Shown in pieces: positions 17,494 through 29,168 of a DNA stretch of 64,000 nt; position 1 is the first letter of the stretch, and each line of letters starts with the position of its first letter. Under the pieces are notes generated by a model. It did no database searches, was not told the DNA's origin, and worked only from the letters and a program-made list of their open reading frames with translations. Origin of the DNA: Acidiferrobacteraceae bacterium (GTDB lineage Bacteria; Pseudomonadota; Gammaproteobacteria; Arenicellales; UBA868); NCBI GenBank assembly GCA_002721105.1, contig PBJL01000015.1, forward strand, positions 4,649-68,648. Reading direction: 5' to 3'. The translations under genes and the position numbers were made by a program.

Positions 17494-18003
17494 TTAAAAC
17501 ATTTGCAATGTCTCACGTAATGCGAATTCCATACATGGAACAGTTTGTTTTCGGGACTTGCTATAAATTTCGCTTTCGCCAACTGGTTGAAATCCGATTT
17601 TTTTCAGCACATTAATAGACTCGTCATTATTCTTATAAGCTCTCGCCCTAATTTTCTTAGTTGGCATCTTGCGACAAAAATAATCAATTAATTCTCTGGC
17701 TGCTTCGGTCGCATAACCATGTCCTCGAAACTCTACCCCTAACCAATAACCCAGATAATAAAACCCGTCCCTTTCCGAAGTTAACCCCAAACCGCCTATC
17801 AAATTGTTGGCTAGAAAAATATTTAATTCAAACTCTTCTATCTTAACTCTTTCTATCCAGTTGTCAGCATCAGTCTCAGTATAAGGAAATGGTACGTCGC
17901 TCAAATAGCGTGCGATCGTTGAATCTTTCATCAAATCTACTAGTCTATTTTTATCACAATTATCGATTTTTTTTAGAGTCAATCTTTCTGTATTTAATAA
18001 CAT
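17494..18003 (-). CDS. GNAT-family N-acetyltransferase (RimJ/RimL type)
   Basis: This is a 169-residue acetyltransferase. It opens MLLNTERLTLKKI, typical of the RimJ/RimL subgroup, and has the acetyl-CoA loop region YWLGVEFRGHGYATEAAREL and the late motif NNDESINVLKKIGFQPVGE. The substrate, whether a ribosomal protein N-terminus, an amino acid or an antibiotic, cannot be predicted. A strong GAGGAG Shine-Dalgarno precedes the ATG, and the upstream dioxygenase gene ends 23 bases before it. Confidence 0.88.
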   Translation of the reverse strand: MLLNTERLTLKKIDNCDKNRLVDLMKDSTIARYLSDVPFPYTETDADNWIERVKIEEFELNIFLANNLIGGLGLTSERDGFYYLGYWLGVEFRGHGYATEAARELIDYFCRKMPTKKIRARAYKNNDESINVLKKIGFQPVGESEIYSKSRKQTVPCMEFALRETLQMF

Positions 18004-18026
18004 ATTTTCTCCTCTATATTGACGCG

Positions 18027-18836
18027 TTATCGAGTAAAAACTATCGGAAACTCCTCACCCTCAAAGGGTGAATCGTCTTCATACTCAAGATCTGGAAAAT
18101 CTGGTGATGTCCGTCCCGGGCGATTTACAAATCTGGCATCATCACCTACCCATCGTATTGAGGTCACTCGTCTTCTAGAAGACGAGTAATTTGCTGGTGC
18201 ACTATGCAATGTACGAAAATTAAACGCAATGGCATCACCAGGTTCTACCGCCCAACTGCGTATGTCAAATGCGGTTCGATCGGCATCGATATCAGGAATT
18301 CCTTTATTCTGATCATTGGCATATAAATCTGTTCCATCAAAACGTTTGGGGGTGTAGTTCTTTGCCCATAGATGAGATCCGACAACATATTCGATACTGC
18401 GCTCTTTTGGGATTCGATCAACTGGTATCCAAAAACTTACGCACTGCGACCCCTCAACAAAGTAATAGGGTTGGTCATGATGCCAAGGAGTAACAACCGA
18501 ATTACCTGGTTCCTTCACAAGTATATGATCGTGGAAAATACGAGCCACCTTTGAGCACATTAAATCTGCCGCAATTTGAGCCATCGGTGAACACTCAACT
18601 ATAGATCGATATCCGGCAAACTTTGACCAAACGCAATAATCTTGAAAAAACTCACTTTCGCCGGCGTCGTCAGATCGATAAGTGCGTTCACGCCAACTTG
18701 GATTACACTTATTTTGCTCTATCGCCTCACGAATACCATTTACCCACGGTGTAAAAATATTCCGGAACATAATCACACCATTAGTCTGATATTCGTCGAT
18801 ATTTGATTTGGTCACTTTCACATGCATTTGGTTCAT
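18027..18836 (-). CDS. Phytanoyl-CoA dioxygenase (PhyH) family oxygenase
   Basis: A 269-residue Fe(II)/2-oxoglutarate-dependent dioxygenase. The iron-binding HxD lies in TPWHHDQPYYFVEG, the distal histidine in FRTLHSAPANYSSSRRR, and the arginine for 2-oxoglutarate shortly after. FWIPVDRIPKERSIEYVVGSH is also typical of the PhyH family. Members hydroxylate fatty acyl-CoAs, ectoine or many small metabolites, and the substrate here is not evident. It may be cotranscribed with the downstream acetyltransferase gene. No ectoine genes are nearby. Confidence 0.87.
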   Translation of the reverse strand: MNQMHVKVTKSNIDEYQTNGVIMFRNIFTPWVNGIREAIEQNKCNPSWRERTYRSDDAGESEFFQDYCVWSKFAGYRSIVECSPMAQIAADLMCSKVARIFHDHILVKEPGNSVVTPWHHDQPYYFVEGSQCVSFWIPVDRIPKERSIEYVVGSHLWAKNYTPKRFDGTDLYANDQNKGIPDIDADRTAFDIRSWAVEPGDAIAFNFRTLHSAPANYSSSRRRVTSIRWVGDDARFVNRPGRTSPDFPDLEYEDDSPFEGEEFPIVFTR

Positions 18837-18993
18837 GATGTCACTTTGATTAACGAGCTTTGGTAAAGGATGAGCATAGATTCCCTAACATATTAACCAT
18901 TTAAAGAAACAATTCATGCAACTTGAGCTATATTCAATGAAATTCTTATCCACTTTCACGTTTACTGTCGACAAAGCTTCACTCTTTTTTTGA

Positions 18994-19542
18994 TTAATCA
19001 TTTTTTCCAGTAGCATTGCTACGTTCTTCCCCAAATGGGACCATTGAATTCCATGCACCGTCTTTTTTAAATCGATGATATATTGCAGCGACCACATGAA
19101 TAGAAATTAACCAGTATATTACCTGCACCAAAAGTTCATGTATTGAAATTAAAAAATCAATTAAAAAGCCATTCTTTAGGCCTAACCAAAAGAAGTAACC
19201 AATCATCAAACCTGAGAATGCTATTCCGGCAAGGCACATGTACATTGAAAAATGGACTATTTTAGCTACTAATTTTTGAGATTTAGGAGTGTTAGTCGGT
19301 AGCGAAGTCTTCTGCGTTTTAGTCATGTAGAAGAAACGAAACACAAGGAAAAATAAAAATACCAAAGCAAAAACTATTTCGGACTGAAGAAAAGAAATGT
19401 CTTCTAACTGATCAATATTCTCTACTTGCTTATATATTCCGTAAGCAAACAAATTTACGAAACACCAATGAAGAGATTTTGCTAGAAAACTATACTTGGG
19501 CTTAACTTGTTCAGTGTCACGCTTATTCAAGTTTGCTCTCAT
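18994..19542 (-). CDS. Cytochrome b561-like membrane protein
   Basis: A 182-residue integral membrane protein with about four transmembrane helices (near residues 27-45, 52-70, 95-120 and 128-160). Histidines suited to haem b ligation occur in FLAKSLHWCF, AKIVHFSMYM, ISIHELLVQ and ISIHVVAAIYHRF. The layout is that of bacterial cytochrome b561 (CybB-like), which exchanges electrons with quinone. It has no same-strand partner within 150 bases on either side. The C-terminus RFKKDGAWNSMVPFG matches the usual family ending. Confidence 0.82.
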   Translation of the reverse strand: MRANLNKRDTEQVKPKYSFLAKSLHWCFVNLFAYGIYKQVENIDQLEDISFLQSEIVFALVFLFFLVFRFFYMTKTQKTSLPTNTPKSQKLVAKIVHFSMYMCLAGIAFSGLMIGYFFWLGLKNGFLIDFLISIHELLVQVIYWLISIHVVAAIYHRFKKDGAWNSMVPFGEERSNATGKND

Positions 19543-19741
19543 TCATTAGTAACGTAGGTATTTCCCCAAACAGCAACCTGCATCTACTTGTATGAATGGA
19601 CGTTTGGAACCCTGTTCCTGTGTAAGTGATTGGTTATTCTATTTAATTTTTTTTGGCAACCCCTCCTACATTATGATGACTCTTAATCGTCACAGAGGGA
19701 TCACCAATAAACTTTACTTTCAATAATATCAGGATTAAAAA

Positions 19742-20065
19742 CTATTCTTTAGGTATATTAGTTGCGCCTGTCTCCATTTCGATAACCTGACCATCTTTGA
19801 ACATATATATACCCATAACTGCTTGAACATTGCCATCACTAAAAGTAACAAAAGCGTGTTCAATTCCAACTTCGTCATTTTCATATAGAATTCTTACTTT
19901 ATCACGCTTGATGTCGTCACTCATTGCCCAATCAATAACATCTTGTTTCTTTAAAACATTACCCGAAGCATGCATTGTAAATTTATAATCATCATGGAGT
20001 AATTCTTTCATTGTATTTTTATCTTTTTTATCTATCGCAATACCGAGACGTTCTATTATTGACAT
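19742..20065 (-). CDS. Small NTF2/SnoaL-like protein
   Basis: About 107 residues from the ATG at 20065, which follows an AAAGGAAA Shine-Dalgarno; the longer frame to 20107 would run into guaA. Helical start (IERLGIAIDKKDKNTMKELLHDDY) then alternating beta strands (FVTFSDGNVQAVMGIYMFKDGQVIEME) fit the cone-shaped NTF2-like fold. Such domains serve as small-molecule binders or isomerases. No function can be assigned. It lies 33 bases after guaA on the same strand. Confidence 0.7.
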   Translation of the reverse strand: MSIIERLGIAIDKKDKNTMKELLHDDYKFTMHASGNVLKKQDVIDWAMSDDIKRDKVRILYENDEVGIEHAFVTFSDGNVQAVMGIYMFKDGQVIEMETGATNIPKE

Positions 20066-20097
20066 ATTTAATTTCCTTTTTTTAATATAATTATAAT

Positions 20098-21675
20098 TTA
20101 TTCCCACTCGATAGTGGCGGGTGGTTTCGAGGAAATGTCATATGTAACACGACTTATTCCACGAACCTCATTAATAATTCTTCTAGAAACTGTATCCAAA
20201 AATTCATGCGGTAATCTAGACCAGTTAGCAGTCATAAAATCTGTTGTCTCAACAGCACGCAAAGCAACAACGTATTCATACGAACGCTCATCTCCAACAA
20301 CTCCAACTGACCTTATCGGCAAAAAAACCGCAAATGCCTGACTTATCGTGTCGTATAAACGCATCTGCTTAAGTTCATCGATAAATACTGAATCTACTTT
20401 TTGAAGGACAGTGACATATTCACTAGTCACTTCACCAAGAATTCGCACTGCGAGTCCGGGACCTGGAAACGGGTGTCGATTAATCATGTCAGATGGCAAA
20501 CTAAGCTGGGTTCCAATATCACGAACTTCATCCTTAAATAACTTTGCGAGAGGTTCAAGCAACTTTAGGTTAAGAGAATCCGGCAAGCCTCCAACATTAT
20601 GATGTGATTTAATTGTTTTCGTTGAAGTTCCAGGTGCGCCTGCAGATTCTATGATATCTGGATAAATTGTCCCTTGCGCTAACCATTTAATATCTGTCAG
20701 TAGGGTAGCTTGCTCCTGAAAAACTTCAACAAATACTCGGCCGATTGTTTTTCTCTTTTCCTCTGGGTCTGAAATACCTTGCAGTTCAGATAGAAAACGA
20801 TCTGACGCATTAACCTTTATAACCCGAACACCTAGGTGCTCCTTAAAAACTGTCATCACACTCTCTGCTTCCCCTAATCGCAACAATCCATTATCTACAA
20901 AAACGCAGATCAACTGACTTCCTATAGCCCTATGTAACAATGCTGCGACTACCGATGAATCAACTCCCCCAGATAATCCTAACAAGACTCTGTCTGATCC
21001 TACCGTAACCTTTACTTCCTCAATAATATCTTCAATTATGCGATTTGATGTCCAAGTTGGACTACAGCCACAAATATCTATCGCAAAATTTTGAATGATA
21101 GTAGCTCCGTCCGGAGTGTGTGTAACTTCTGGGTGAAACTGCAAGCCATAGATTTTTCTCTCGTCATTCGCGATTCCTGCCATAGGGGCGTTCCTACTTG
21201 AGGCAATTACTTTGAAATCTTGTGGTAAGTCAATGACTGTATCTGCGTGACTCATCCAGACCTCTAGTTGATTAGAGCCGTCACCTAATTCACCACATCC
21301 AATAAATAATCTATTTCTGGTGTTTGATTTTATTCTTGCGGGTCCATATTCTCGCTTTTCAGCTGTCTCCACCTGACCACCAAAGTGCATCGATATAGCC
21401 TGCATCCCATAACATATACCTAATATCGGTTTACCCAGGTCGAACAAAAATGGATCAGGCCGAGGTGTTTGTTCTTCCGTAACAGTATCGGGACCCCCTG
21501 ATAAGATGATTCCTTGCGGAGCAAACTCAGAGATTCGATTTCGTTGACTGTTATGAGGATATATTTCGCAATAAATGCCAACTTCTCGGACTCGTCGTGC
21601 GATAAGTTGCGTGTACTGCGACCCAAAATCAATTATTAGAATACGATCACGGGCTAACGTGGACACTAAGCTCAT
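20098..21675 (-). CDS. guaA: GMP synthase (glutamine-hydrolysing)
   Basis: GuaA converts XMP, glutamine and ATP to GMP. The 525-residue protein has the class I amidotransferase domain first ([17 protein letters not shown]; nucleophile in [18 protein letters not shown]), then the ATP pyrophosphatase domain ([16 protein letters not shown] near residue 235) and the dimerisation domain ending [10 protein letters not shown]. It follows guaB by 36 bases on the same strand, as in most gammaproteobacteria, forming the guaBA operon. Confidence 0.97.
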   Translation of the reverse strand: MSLVSTLARDRILIIDFGSQYTQLIARRVREVGIYCEIYPHNSQRNRISEFAPQGIILSGGPDTVTEEQTPRPDPFLFDLGKPILGICYGMQAISMHFGGQVETAEKREYGPARIKSNTRNRLFIGCGELGDGSNQLEVWMSHADTVIDLPQDFKVIASSRNAPMAGIANDERKIYGLQFHPEVTHTPDGATIIQNFAIDICGCSPTWTSNRIIEDIIEEVKVTVGSDRVLLGLSGGVDSSVVAALLHRAIGSQLICVFVDNGLLRLGEAESVMTVFKEHLGVRVIKVNASDRFLSELQGISDPEEKRKTIGRVFVEVFQEQATLLTDIKWLAQGTIYPDIIESAGAPGTSTKTIKSHHNVGGLPDSLNLKLLEPLAKLFKDEVRDIGTQLSLPSDMINRHPFPGPGLAVRILGEVTSEYVTVLQKVDSVFIDELKQMRLYDTISQAFAVFLPIRSVGVVGDERSYEYVVALRAVETTDFMTANWSRLPHEFLDTVSRRIINEVRGISRVTYDISSKPPATIEWE

Positions 21676-21711
21676 TGCAAATATATCTTTTATTGATCTA
21701 ACACTGGATTC

Positions 21712-23229
<1,518 letters not shown>

Positions 23230-23393
23230 TTATTTTTTTGAGGGCGGTAATCTCAAAAATTATCGAATTATTTAAACATCCAACGACTGCCTCAAATCTG
23301 ATTTAGCTAAAAGCTATCCCTGAACAACAAACCTCTGGTTAATTTTTTGTGAAGTATATTGCTCTTCCATCCCAGAAACGATAACCTGCGTTT

Positions 23394-24785
23394 ATGGAAG
23401 ACGTAATCTATACAGTCGCAGCATTCAATAAAGAGATAAAAAGCCTCATTGACGACAGTTACAAAGAGATTTGGATTGCTGGCGAAATCTCAAACCTTGC
23501 GCGTCCTGCTTCAGGTCATCTGTATTTTACTCTGAAAGATAAAGATGCCCAGGTGCGCTGCGCCTTTTTTCGAGGAGTTGGTACTAATCGATCTACTACT
23601 GTTAAAGATGGGGATGCTGTCCATTTAAGGGGCCGGCCCTCTTTTTACGAATCTCGTGGCCAATTCCAAATCATTGTTAAATTTCTTGAGCCTGCAGGCG
23701 AAGGAATATTACGCAGAAAATTTGATGAATTAAAAAATAGACTTTATAAAGAAGGTTTATTTGGCCAGATGCATAAAGTGCAGATACCGACAATGCCAAA
23801 CTGTATAGGTGTAATCACATCTTCGTCTGGTGCCGCAATAAGAGATATCCTGAGCACCTTGAAAAGACGCTACCCTATAACTAATGTACTGGTGTTGCCT
23901 GTCACCGTACAAGGGGACGAAGCTGCACCCCAAATAGTTCGTGCACTTACAGTTGCAAACAAAAATAAAAACTGTGATGTAGTAATTCTCGCTCGAGGAG
24001 GTGGCTCGCTCGAAGATTTATGGGCATTTAATGAAGAACTTGTTGTGCGCGCGATATTCACAAGTAACATTCCAATTGTTACAGGAATTGGTCATGAAAT
24101 TGACGTGACTCTCTCAGATTATGTTGCCGATTTCCGAGCTGAAACCCCGACAGCAGCAGCTGAAGCTACAACACCGGATAGTTCGGATTTAATTAAAATA
24201 ATCACCTCACTTAATCAGCGGTTGAAAAACTCTATTGAATACATCCTTCAATCGCATTCCCAATACATTGACAGTTTTTCAATACGTCTACGCCATCCCG
24301 CTGATCTTTTATATGCCTATCGCCTAAGATTGCATACTATTCAGTCTCATCATATTTTCTCCTTTAAAACAGGCGTTCAAAAGAATGAGATCAAAATTTT
24401 GAAATTACATCAAAAATTGAATAGTCTATCGCCAAAACCTATCGTTGAAAAATACCAAATGTATGTCAATAATATTTCAACAAGTCTTGTGCTAACGAGT
24501 CAAATGTTAATAGAAGTCCAGATGAATAGACTTTCGTCTGCCTCTGCTCGGCTTCGAGCCTTAAGCCCGTATCATACGATGCATCGAGGATATGCAATTT
24601 TGACAGACGGAGATAGTGGAAATTTAATAACTCACACTAATACGGTTCGGTCGGGGCAAAAATTGAGAGCTCAAATAGCAGATGGCTCCATTGAATCAAT
24701 TGTAAATCATGTTAAAAAACGATCAGATCAAATGGTTGTACCGAACATTAAATCACCTGAGAAAACACCTCATAAAGATGAGTAA
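23394..24785 (+). CDS. xseA: Exodeoxyribonuclease VII large subunit
   Basis: XseA forms, with several XseB subunits, a nuclease acting on single-stranded DNA ends. The 463-residue protein has the N-terminal OB fold (WIAGEISNLARPASGHLYFTLKDKDAQVRC), the catalytic core with GVITSSSGAAIRDIL, LARGGGSLEDLWAFNEE and GIGHEIDVTLSDYVADFRAETPTAAAE, and a helical region thought to bind XseB. The xseB gene is not in the window. It is divergent from guaB and convergent with der, a common gammaproteobacterial arrangement. Confidence 0.96.
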   Translation: MEDVIYTVAAFNKEIKSLIDDSYKEIWIAGEISNLARPASGHLYFTLKDKDAQVRCAFFRGVGTNRSTTVKDGDAVHLRGRPSFYESRGQFQIIVKFLEPAGEGILRRKFDELKNRLYKEGLFGQMHKVQIPTMPNCIGVITSSSGAAIRDILSTLKRRYPITNVLVLPVTVQGDEAAPQIVRALTVANKNKNCDVVILARGGGSLEDLWAFNEELVVRAIFTSNIPIVTGIGHEIDVTLSDYVADFRAETPTAAAEATTPDSSDLIKIITSLNQRLKNSIEYILQSHSQYIDSFSIRLRHPADLLYAYRLRLHTIQSHHIFSFKTGVQKNEIKILKLHQKLNSLSPKPIVEKYQMYVNNISTSLVLTSQMLIEVQMNRLSSASARLRALSPYHTMHRGYAILTDGDSGNLITHTNTVRSGQKLRAQIADGSIESIVNHVKKRSDQMVVPNIKSPEKTPHKDE

Positions 24786-24794
24786 CCCTATAAT

Positions 24795-26105
24795 TTAATT
24801 ATAAGGATTGGCGCTTGCTCGAGTTTCAATACGGACGGGACAACCTATCAAATTAAAAGATCTTGCAAAATATTTTGCCAAATACTTTTTATAGCTAGGA
24901 GATAGCCGACTAACCGAATTACCATGAATGACTACTATCAGCGGATTTCTTCCACCTTGGTGAGCATATTTCAACTGAGCGAGCCTGCCTGACGTACGTT
25001 GAGGAGGATGTTTTTTTACAGCATCCGCGAGCGCCCGGTTTAGTTGGCCTGTCGGTAGATTTTTTATCGCGGATTTATGAGCCAGTTTCGTTGCTTTTAT
25101 TAAAGATCCTAGATTACGACCGTATAATGCGGATATCTTTATGGAGTCATGGACTGGCAAGAATGAATACTCACGAATTAAAGCTCGATCTAATTGAGTC
25201 TTTAGACGAGAATCAAGCTTGTCCCATTTATTTACAGCCAACACAATCGCTCTTCCGTACTGAATAACTAATCCAGCTATTGCTTTATCTTGTTGCGCAA
25301 TTCCATCATAACTATCTAATACCAAAATAACCACATTGCAACCCGCAATAGCTTGTAAGGTTCGAATTTCAGAGTATCTTTCAATCGATTCCTTAACTCT
25401 AGATTTGCGGCGAACACCAGCCGTGTCAACCAAAGTAAATTTCTCACCTTTTAGAACGCACGGAATAGAAACACTATCTCTTGTTGTGCCTGGCACATCA
25501 GCTACAATCATTCGCTGATCTCCCAATAACGAATTTACCAATGTAGATTTTCCTACGTTGGGTCTACCAATGATTGCGACGCGTGGCGTATCCCCCATTT
25601 TTGTGAGATCGGCTTTAGGCCAATCCAACGCCATTGATTTAATTAAATGCTGTACTCCAGAGCCTTTCCTCGCAGAAATTGGAAATGGCTTTCCTAGTCC
25701 AAGCTCATGAAACTCTGAAACTGCTATTTCAGGTTCTAGTCCTTCTGTTTTATTGACCGCTACGAATACCGTCTGGGGCGCCTCCCGGAGACGCTGAGCG
25801 ATTTCGAGATCAGTGCTCAAACTACCACTTCTGCAATCAGTCAAAAATATAATAACATCTGCTTCGTCAAGCGCTTGCTCCACCTGGTAGGCAACTTTCA
25901 AATCAATTTCATCAACACCTTCTGCCATTCCACCCGTATCTACTAGTAAATAGTCCTTGCCGTCGAAGTTTGCGATTCCATGCATTCGATCTCGTGTAAT
26001 GCCGGGCTGATCATCTACGATTGCATTTTTTGTTCGGGTCAACCGGTTGAATAGAGTTGATTTACCAACATTGGGTCGGCCTACAATGACAACAACGGGT
26101 AGCAT
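24795..26105 (-). CDS. der: Ribosome biogenesis GTPase Der (EngA)
   Basis: Der is an essential GTPase with two tandem G domains needed for 50S subunit maturation. Both P-loops read GRPNVGKST (near residues 8 and 180), with switch motifs DTGGMAEG and DTAGVRRKSRV, and a C-terminal KH-like domain ending RIETRASANPYN. The 436-residue length is typical. In E. coli bamB sits just upstream; here the 154 bases between yfgM and der hold no gene. Confidence 0.97.
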   Translation of the reverse strand: MLPVVVIVGRPNVGKSTLFNRLTRTKNAIVDDQPGITRDRMHGIANFDGKDYLLVDTGGMAEGVDEIDLKVAYQVEQALDEADVIIFLTDCRSGSLSTDLEIAQRLREAPQTVFVAVNKTEGLEPEIAVSEFHELGLGKPFPISARKGSGVQHLIKSMALDWPKADLTKMGDTPRVAIIGRPNVGKSTLVNSLLGDQRMIVADVPGTTRDSVSIPCVLKGEKFTLVDTAGVRRKSRVKESIERYSEIRTLQAIAGCNVVILVLDSYDGIAQQDKAIAGLVIQYGRAIVLAVNKWDKLDSRLKTQLDRALIREYSFLPVHDSIKISALYGRNLGSLIKATKLAHKSAIKNLPTGQLNRALADAVKKHPPQRTSGRLAQLKYAHQGGRNPLIVVIHGNSVSRLSPSYKKYLAKYFARSFNLIGCPVRIETRASANPYN

Positions 26106-26259
26106 AATTTATCTTCTCGATTAGATTGCGCCAAAAACGATAAAATAGTTTGCGTTAAATGTCTTTAGCCTGCTTGGTAATTACGTTCTAACCGCAAATC
26201 TATAGCTTCAAATCTATCAAAAGGAATGCTTACAATCCAATGTAGCTAGTAAAATGCTT

Positions 26260-26922
26260 TTAATTATCTTCAATGGATGAAACATTATTTAGCTTTCGTT
26301 CTAATATTTGCCCCATCATCGATCCAGTAGCTTCGTATTCCAACGCCAAACTATATTCTCTATTTGCTTTTTCGTCGTCATTTCGCATCATCCATACATC
26401 CCCACGTAATTCGTGATAACGGGATTCAAATCCGACTATTTCATTGAATTTAAGCAACTCCTCAGCAACATCTAGATTCTCACTACTTATCGCAATAGTG
26501 GCTCGCCTTAGTCTAGCAATATGTCTTAATCCAGAGTCACTAGATTTCTCCATGACTCTATTGAGGTGAACATTGGCTTCCTCAAGGTTTCCGTCTTCAA
26601 AATCAAGCTTGGCTAACATTAAAGAAGCTCCATCGGCATATGTTGTAGAACTATATTTAGAGATAATTTTGTCAGCTTCCGTGCGCGCAGAACTTATTGA
26701 ACCGCCATCGAAACTTCTTAGCATACTCTGATAAAGATCTGATGCAACTTCAGATTGACGACTTTGATAAAAGTTCCACCCTTGGTAGCTTGCTACAGCC
26801 CCAATCCCTATTGCCAAACCAACAATTATAGAAATTCCATTCTTTTTCCACCAATCTTTAATTCTTTCTGTTTCCTCATCTTCTGAAAAGTGGAGGTTCG
26901 GTATTTGATCGTCTTTTGCCAT
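26260..26922 (-). CDS. yfgM: YfgM-like tetratricopeptide membrane protein
   Basis: A 220-residue protein with a short cytoplasmic N-terminus, one transmembrane helix at about residues 31-49 (GISIIVGLAIGIGAVASY) and a periplasmic helical TPR region. YfgM is an ancillary subunit of the SecYEG translocon that works with PpiD in handing over exported proteins. It starts 6 bases after the hisS stop, the same order as in E. coli (hisS-yfgM). The sequence is divergent, so the assignment leans on topology and position. Confidence 0.85.
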   Translation of the reverse strand: MAKDDQIPNLHFSEDEETERIKDWWKKNGISIIVGLAIGIGAVASYQGWNFYQSRQSEVASDLYQSMLRSFDGGSISSARTEADKIISKYSSTTYADGASLMLAKLDFEDGNLEEANVHLNRVMEKSSDSGLRHIARLRRATIAISSENLDVAEELLKFNEIVGFESRYHELRGDVWMMRNDDEKANREYSLALEYEATGSMMGQILERKLNNVSSIEDN

Positions 26923-26928
26923 TCAATT

Positions 26929-28215
26929 TCACCTAAAGAACGAGGTTTCTCGCTCGAGTTGCAAACGCAGGACGTTTATTATTTCATTTTTAGCTACTTT
27001 TAACTGCTGATCCCCTGATCGCAGAGGTTTAACCGTTAGCTGTCCGTTTATCGCTTCCTCATCACCAATAATAATAGCTATAAGCATGTTACTGTTATTT
27101 GCACGACGTAATTGTTTTTTTATGTCTCCTCCGCCACAGTTACAAATTGTACTAATATTAGCCCTTCTTAGCTTTTCCGCTAAGGGAAAACCAACATTTT
27201 CCGCAGCCTCACCAAGCATAATAACGTAAATATCTCCTGAATTCTTTTTTATTGATTTACTTTGTTTGTATAACTCAACAAGTCTCTCCATACCGCAAGC
27301 AAATCCCGCAGCCGGCAAATCCGGTCCGCCCAACTGCGCGACCAAACCGTCATATCGTCCGCCTCCACAAAATGAATTCTGTGCTCCGAGGTAATTTGAT
27401 TTCCACTCGTAAACCGTGCCTGTATAATAATCAAGGCCTCTGACCAATCGATTGTTTATCTGATAATTGATGCCCATCAACTCTAAATACTTGAGTAAGT
27501 CATCAAAATGACGTCGTTCTTCGGCATCAATATGATCTAAAATTTCAGGAGCGTCGACTAATACCTTTTGGGTAGCTAAACTCTTGCTGTCGAGTATCCG
27601 CAAAGGATTGGTCTCTAATCGCTTCTGGCTGATGTCATCAAGTTCAGCACTTCTTAATTTTAAAAAATCCTTAAGACTCTCAATATAATTCAACCTACTA
27701 GGCCCAGAACCTAAATAATTAATTTCTAGAGTTGTTTCGCCTAAACCTAATATTTCCCATAACCTAGTTCCAAGTGAAATAATTTCGGCATCTATATCAG
27801 GCCCACTCCAACCAAGCGCTTCAATACCGAACTGATGAAATTGCCGATATCGTCCTTTTTGAGGCCTTTCATAGCGGAACATCGGACCAAGATACCATAA
27901 ACGATTAGCTTGATTATGAAGCAAGCCATGCTGGACACCGGCACGTACACAGCTAGCTGTTGCTTCCGGTCTTAAAGTTAAACTATCCCCATTTCGATCT
28001 TGAAAGGTATACATTTCTTTCTCTACTATGTCAGTCGCTTCACCAATTGATCGCCTAAATAGATCTGTTGTCTCAACAATCGGCGTTCGTATCTGACGAT
28101 AACCGTAAATATTAGTCACATCCCGAACGGCGGCCTCAACTTGTTCCAAAATCTCGCATGCTTCTGGAAGATGGTCGGCCATACCACGAATGGAATTAAT
28201 TGATGAAATGCTCAT
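26929..28215 (-). CDS. hisS: Histidyl-tRNA synthetase
   Basis: This class II synthetase charges tRNA-His. It has motif 2 (MFRYERPQKGRYRQFHQFGIEALG), the His-specific LVRGLDYYTGTVYEW and FCGGGRYDGLVAQLGG, motif 3 (AAGFACGMERL), and a C-terminal anticodon-binding domain. The ATG at 28215 gives MSISSINSIRGMAD; a TTG three codons earlier is less likely. About 428 residues, normal length. The E. coli neighbour ispG, expected between rodZ and hisS, is missing. Confidence 0.97.
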   Translation of the reverse strand: MSISSINSIRGMADHLPEACEILEQVEAAVRDVTNIYGYRQIRTPIVETTDLFRRSIGEATDIVEKEMYTFQDRNGDSLTLRPEATASCVRAGVQHGLLHNQANRLWYLGPMFRYERPQKGRYRQFHQFGIEALGWSGPDIDAEIISLGTRLWEILGLGETTLEINYLGSGPSRLNYIESLKDFLKLRSAELDDISQKRLETNPLRILDSKSLATQKVLVDAPEILDHIDAEERRHFDDLLKYLELMGINYQINNRLVRGLDYYTGTVYEWKSNYLGAQNSFCGGGRYDGLVAQLGGPDLPAAGFACGMERLVELYKQSKSIKKNSGDIYVIMLGEAAENVGFPLAEKLRRANISTICNCGGGDIKKQLRRANNSNMLIAIIIGDEEAINGQLTVKPLRSGDQQLKVAKNEIINVLRLQLERETSFFR

Positions 28216-28233
28216 AGTTCGCAAAATATCACT

Positions 28234-29019
28234 CTAATTTGAATCAGGTTGATCAATATTATTGTCTCTAACCAAATCAAGACCGATTATTCTAGTATCA
28301 AAATCTATTATTGTTAGAGCACGATCTATTCTCTTTACTTCAGCAACTTCGGATGCATTTTCTAATTTTTTTGGTAGATCCTCCTCTCGCATAATTTTTA
28401 ATTGAATTGGAGTAGATGTATCGTCGACGTCGCTAGTCTGAATCGTGGTGACCGCCATTTCTTGAGGTTCAATCATGGCGTTACCGGTAGCCTTCACAAA
28501 AGTGCTAGTTTCGCCCTTTTTTTGATTTTCCTCTACATCAGTTTTAGGTATATCCTGGGTTGGATTTGATTTAGATAATTCAGAGCGAGGCCTAGTGTCA
28601 ACTAATACTCTGTCTTCTTGAATTGATCTCTGCCAATATGTTGCAATAAGCCCGCCAAATACAACTATTACGACAGCTGCTGTAACTATCCAACTCAACG
28701 AGATTGGAATTGAAAGTCGACTCCCACTTCTATGGGTTAAAGTGCCAGGCGCGTCTTCTTTTTGTGGTAGCAGTGTTTTGTGAGTCAAGATAGCTTCATC
28801 AATGCTGATACCAACGAGTTTCGCATAGCTGCGTAGATACCCAACAACATAAGTCCATCCTGCCATTTCTGAATAATTATCATTTTCAATTGATTCAACA
28901 ACCGCAGGAAGCAAATTTAACTCATCCGCAACCTCTTCTATACTCCACCCAACACGTTGCCGGGACCTGCGGAGCAACTCTCCAGGAGTTAGATCAGAGT
29001 CCACTTTACGGTCCGCCAT
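28234..29019 (-). CDS. rodZ: RodZ-like cytoskeletal HTH membrane protein, short C-terminus
   Basis: RodZ links MreB filaments to the cell wall machinery. Residues about 10-90 are the HTH_25 domain (LTPGELLRRSRQRVGWSIEEVADELNLLP, AGWTYVVGYLRSYAKLVG), and a transmembrane helix lies at about 107-130 (SLSWIVTAAVVIVVFGGLIA). The periplasmic part has only about 130 residues of low-complexity, acidic sequence and lacks a recognisable DUF4115 beta domain, so the protein (261 residues) is shorter than E. coli RodZ (337). It sits in the usual rlmN-rodZ-hisS order. Confidence 0.88.
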   Translation of the reverse strand: MADRKVDSDLTPGELLRRSRQRVGWSIEEVADELNLLPAVVESIENDNYSEMAGWTYVVGYLRSYAKLVGISIDEAILTHKTLLPQKEDAPGTLTHRSGSRLSIPISLSWIVTAAVVIVVFGGLIATYWQRSIQEDRVLVDTRPRSELSKSNPTQDIPKTDVEENQKKGETSTFVKATGNAMIEPQEMAVTTIQTSDVDDTSTPIQLKIMREEDLPKKLENASEVAEVKRIDRALTIIDFDTRIIGLDLVRDNNIDQPDSN

Positions 29020-29168
29020 AATTTTTTCCTACAGTAGGAACTGATAGGCAGTAATACTCAGAGAAAGGGTCCCAAAACGAAAAACAAGGTGTCGTTCTTG
29101 AAAAATCACGAAGTATAATCCAATGATCCCAAAGTCGTCTGAGAAAAACGAGAATTCCCGTCGATCCG

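Noticed and set aside
18885..19097. A 70-codon minus-strand frame before the dioxygenase gene
   Set aside because: It overlaps the cytochrome b561 gene in another frame, has no family resemblance and no ribosome binding site.
19543..19741. Possible small gene or RNA between cytochrome b561 and the NTF2-like gene
   Set aside because: No convincing frame, hairpin with T tract or promoter was found; left unannotated.
24786..24806. Palindrome between xseA and der as a bidirectional terminator
   Set aside because: The stem is almost purely A-T, with essentially no loop, and no T tract is distinct. It is too weak to call.
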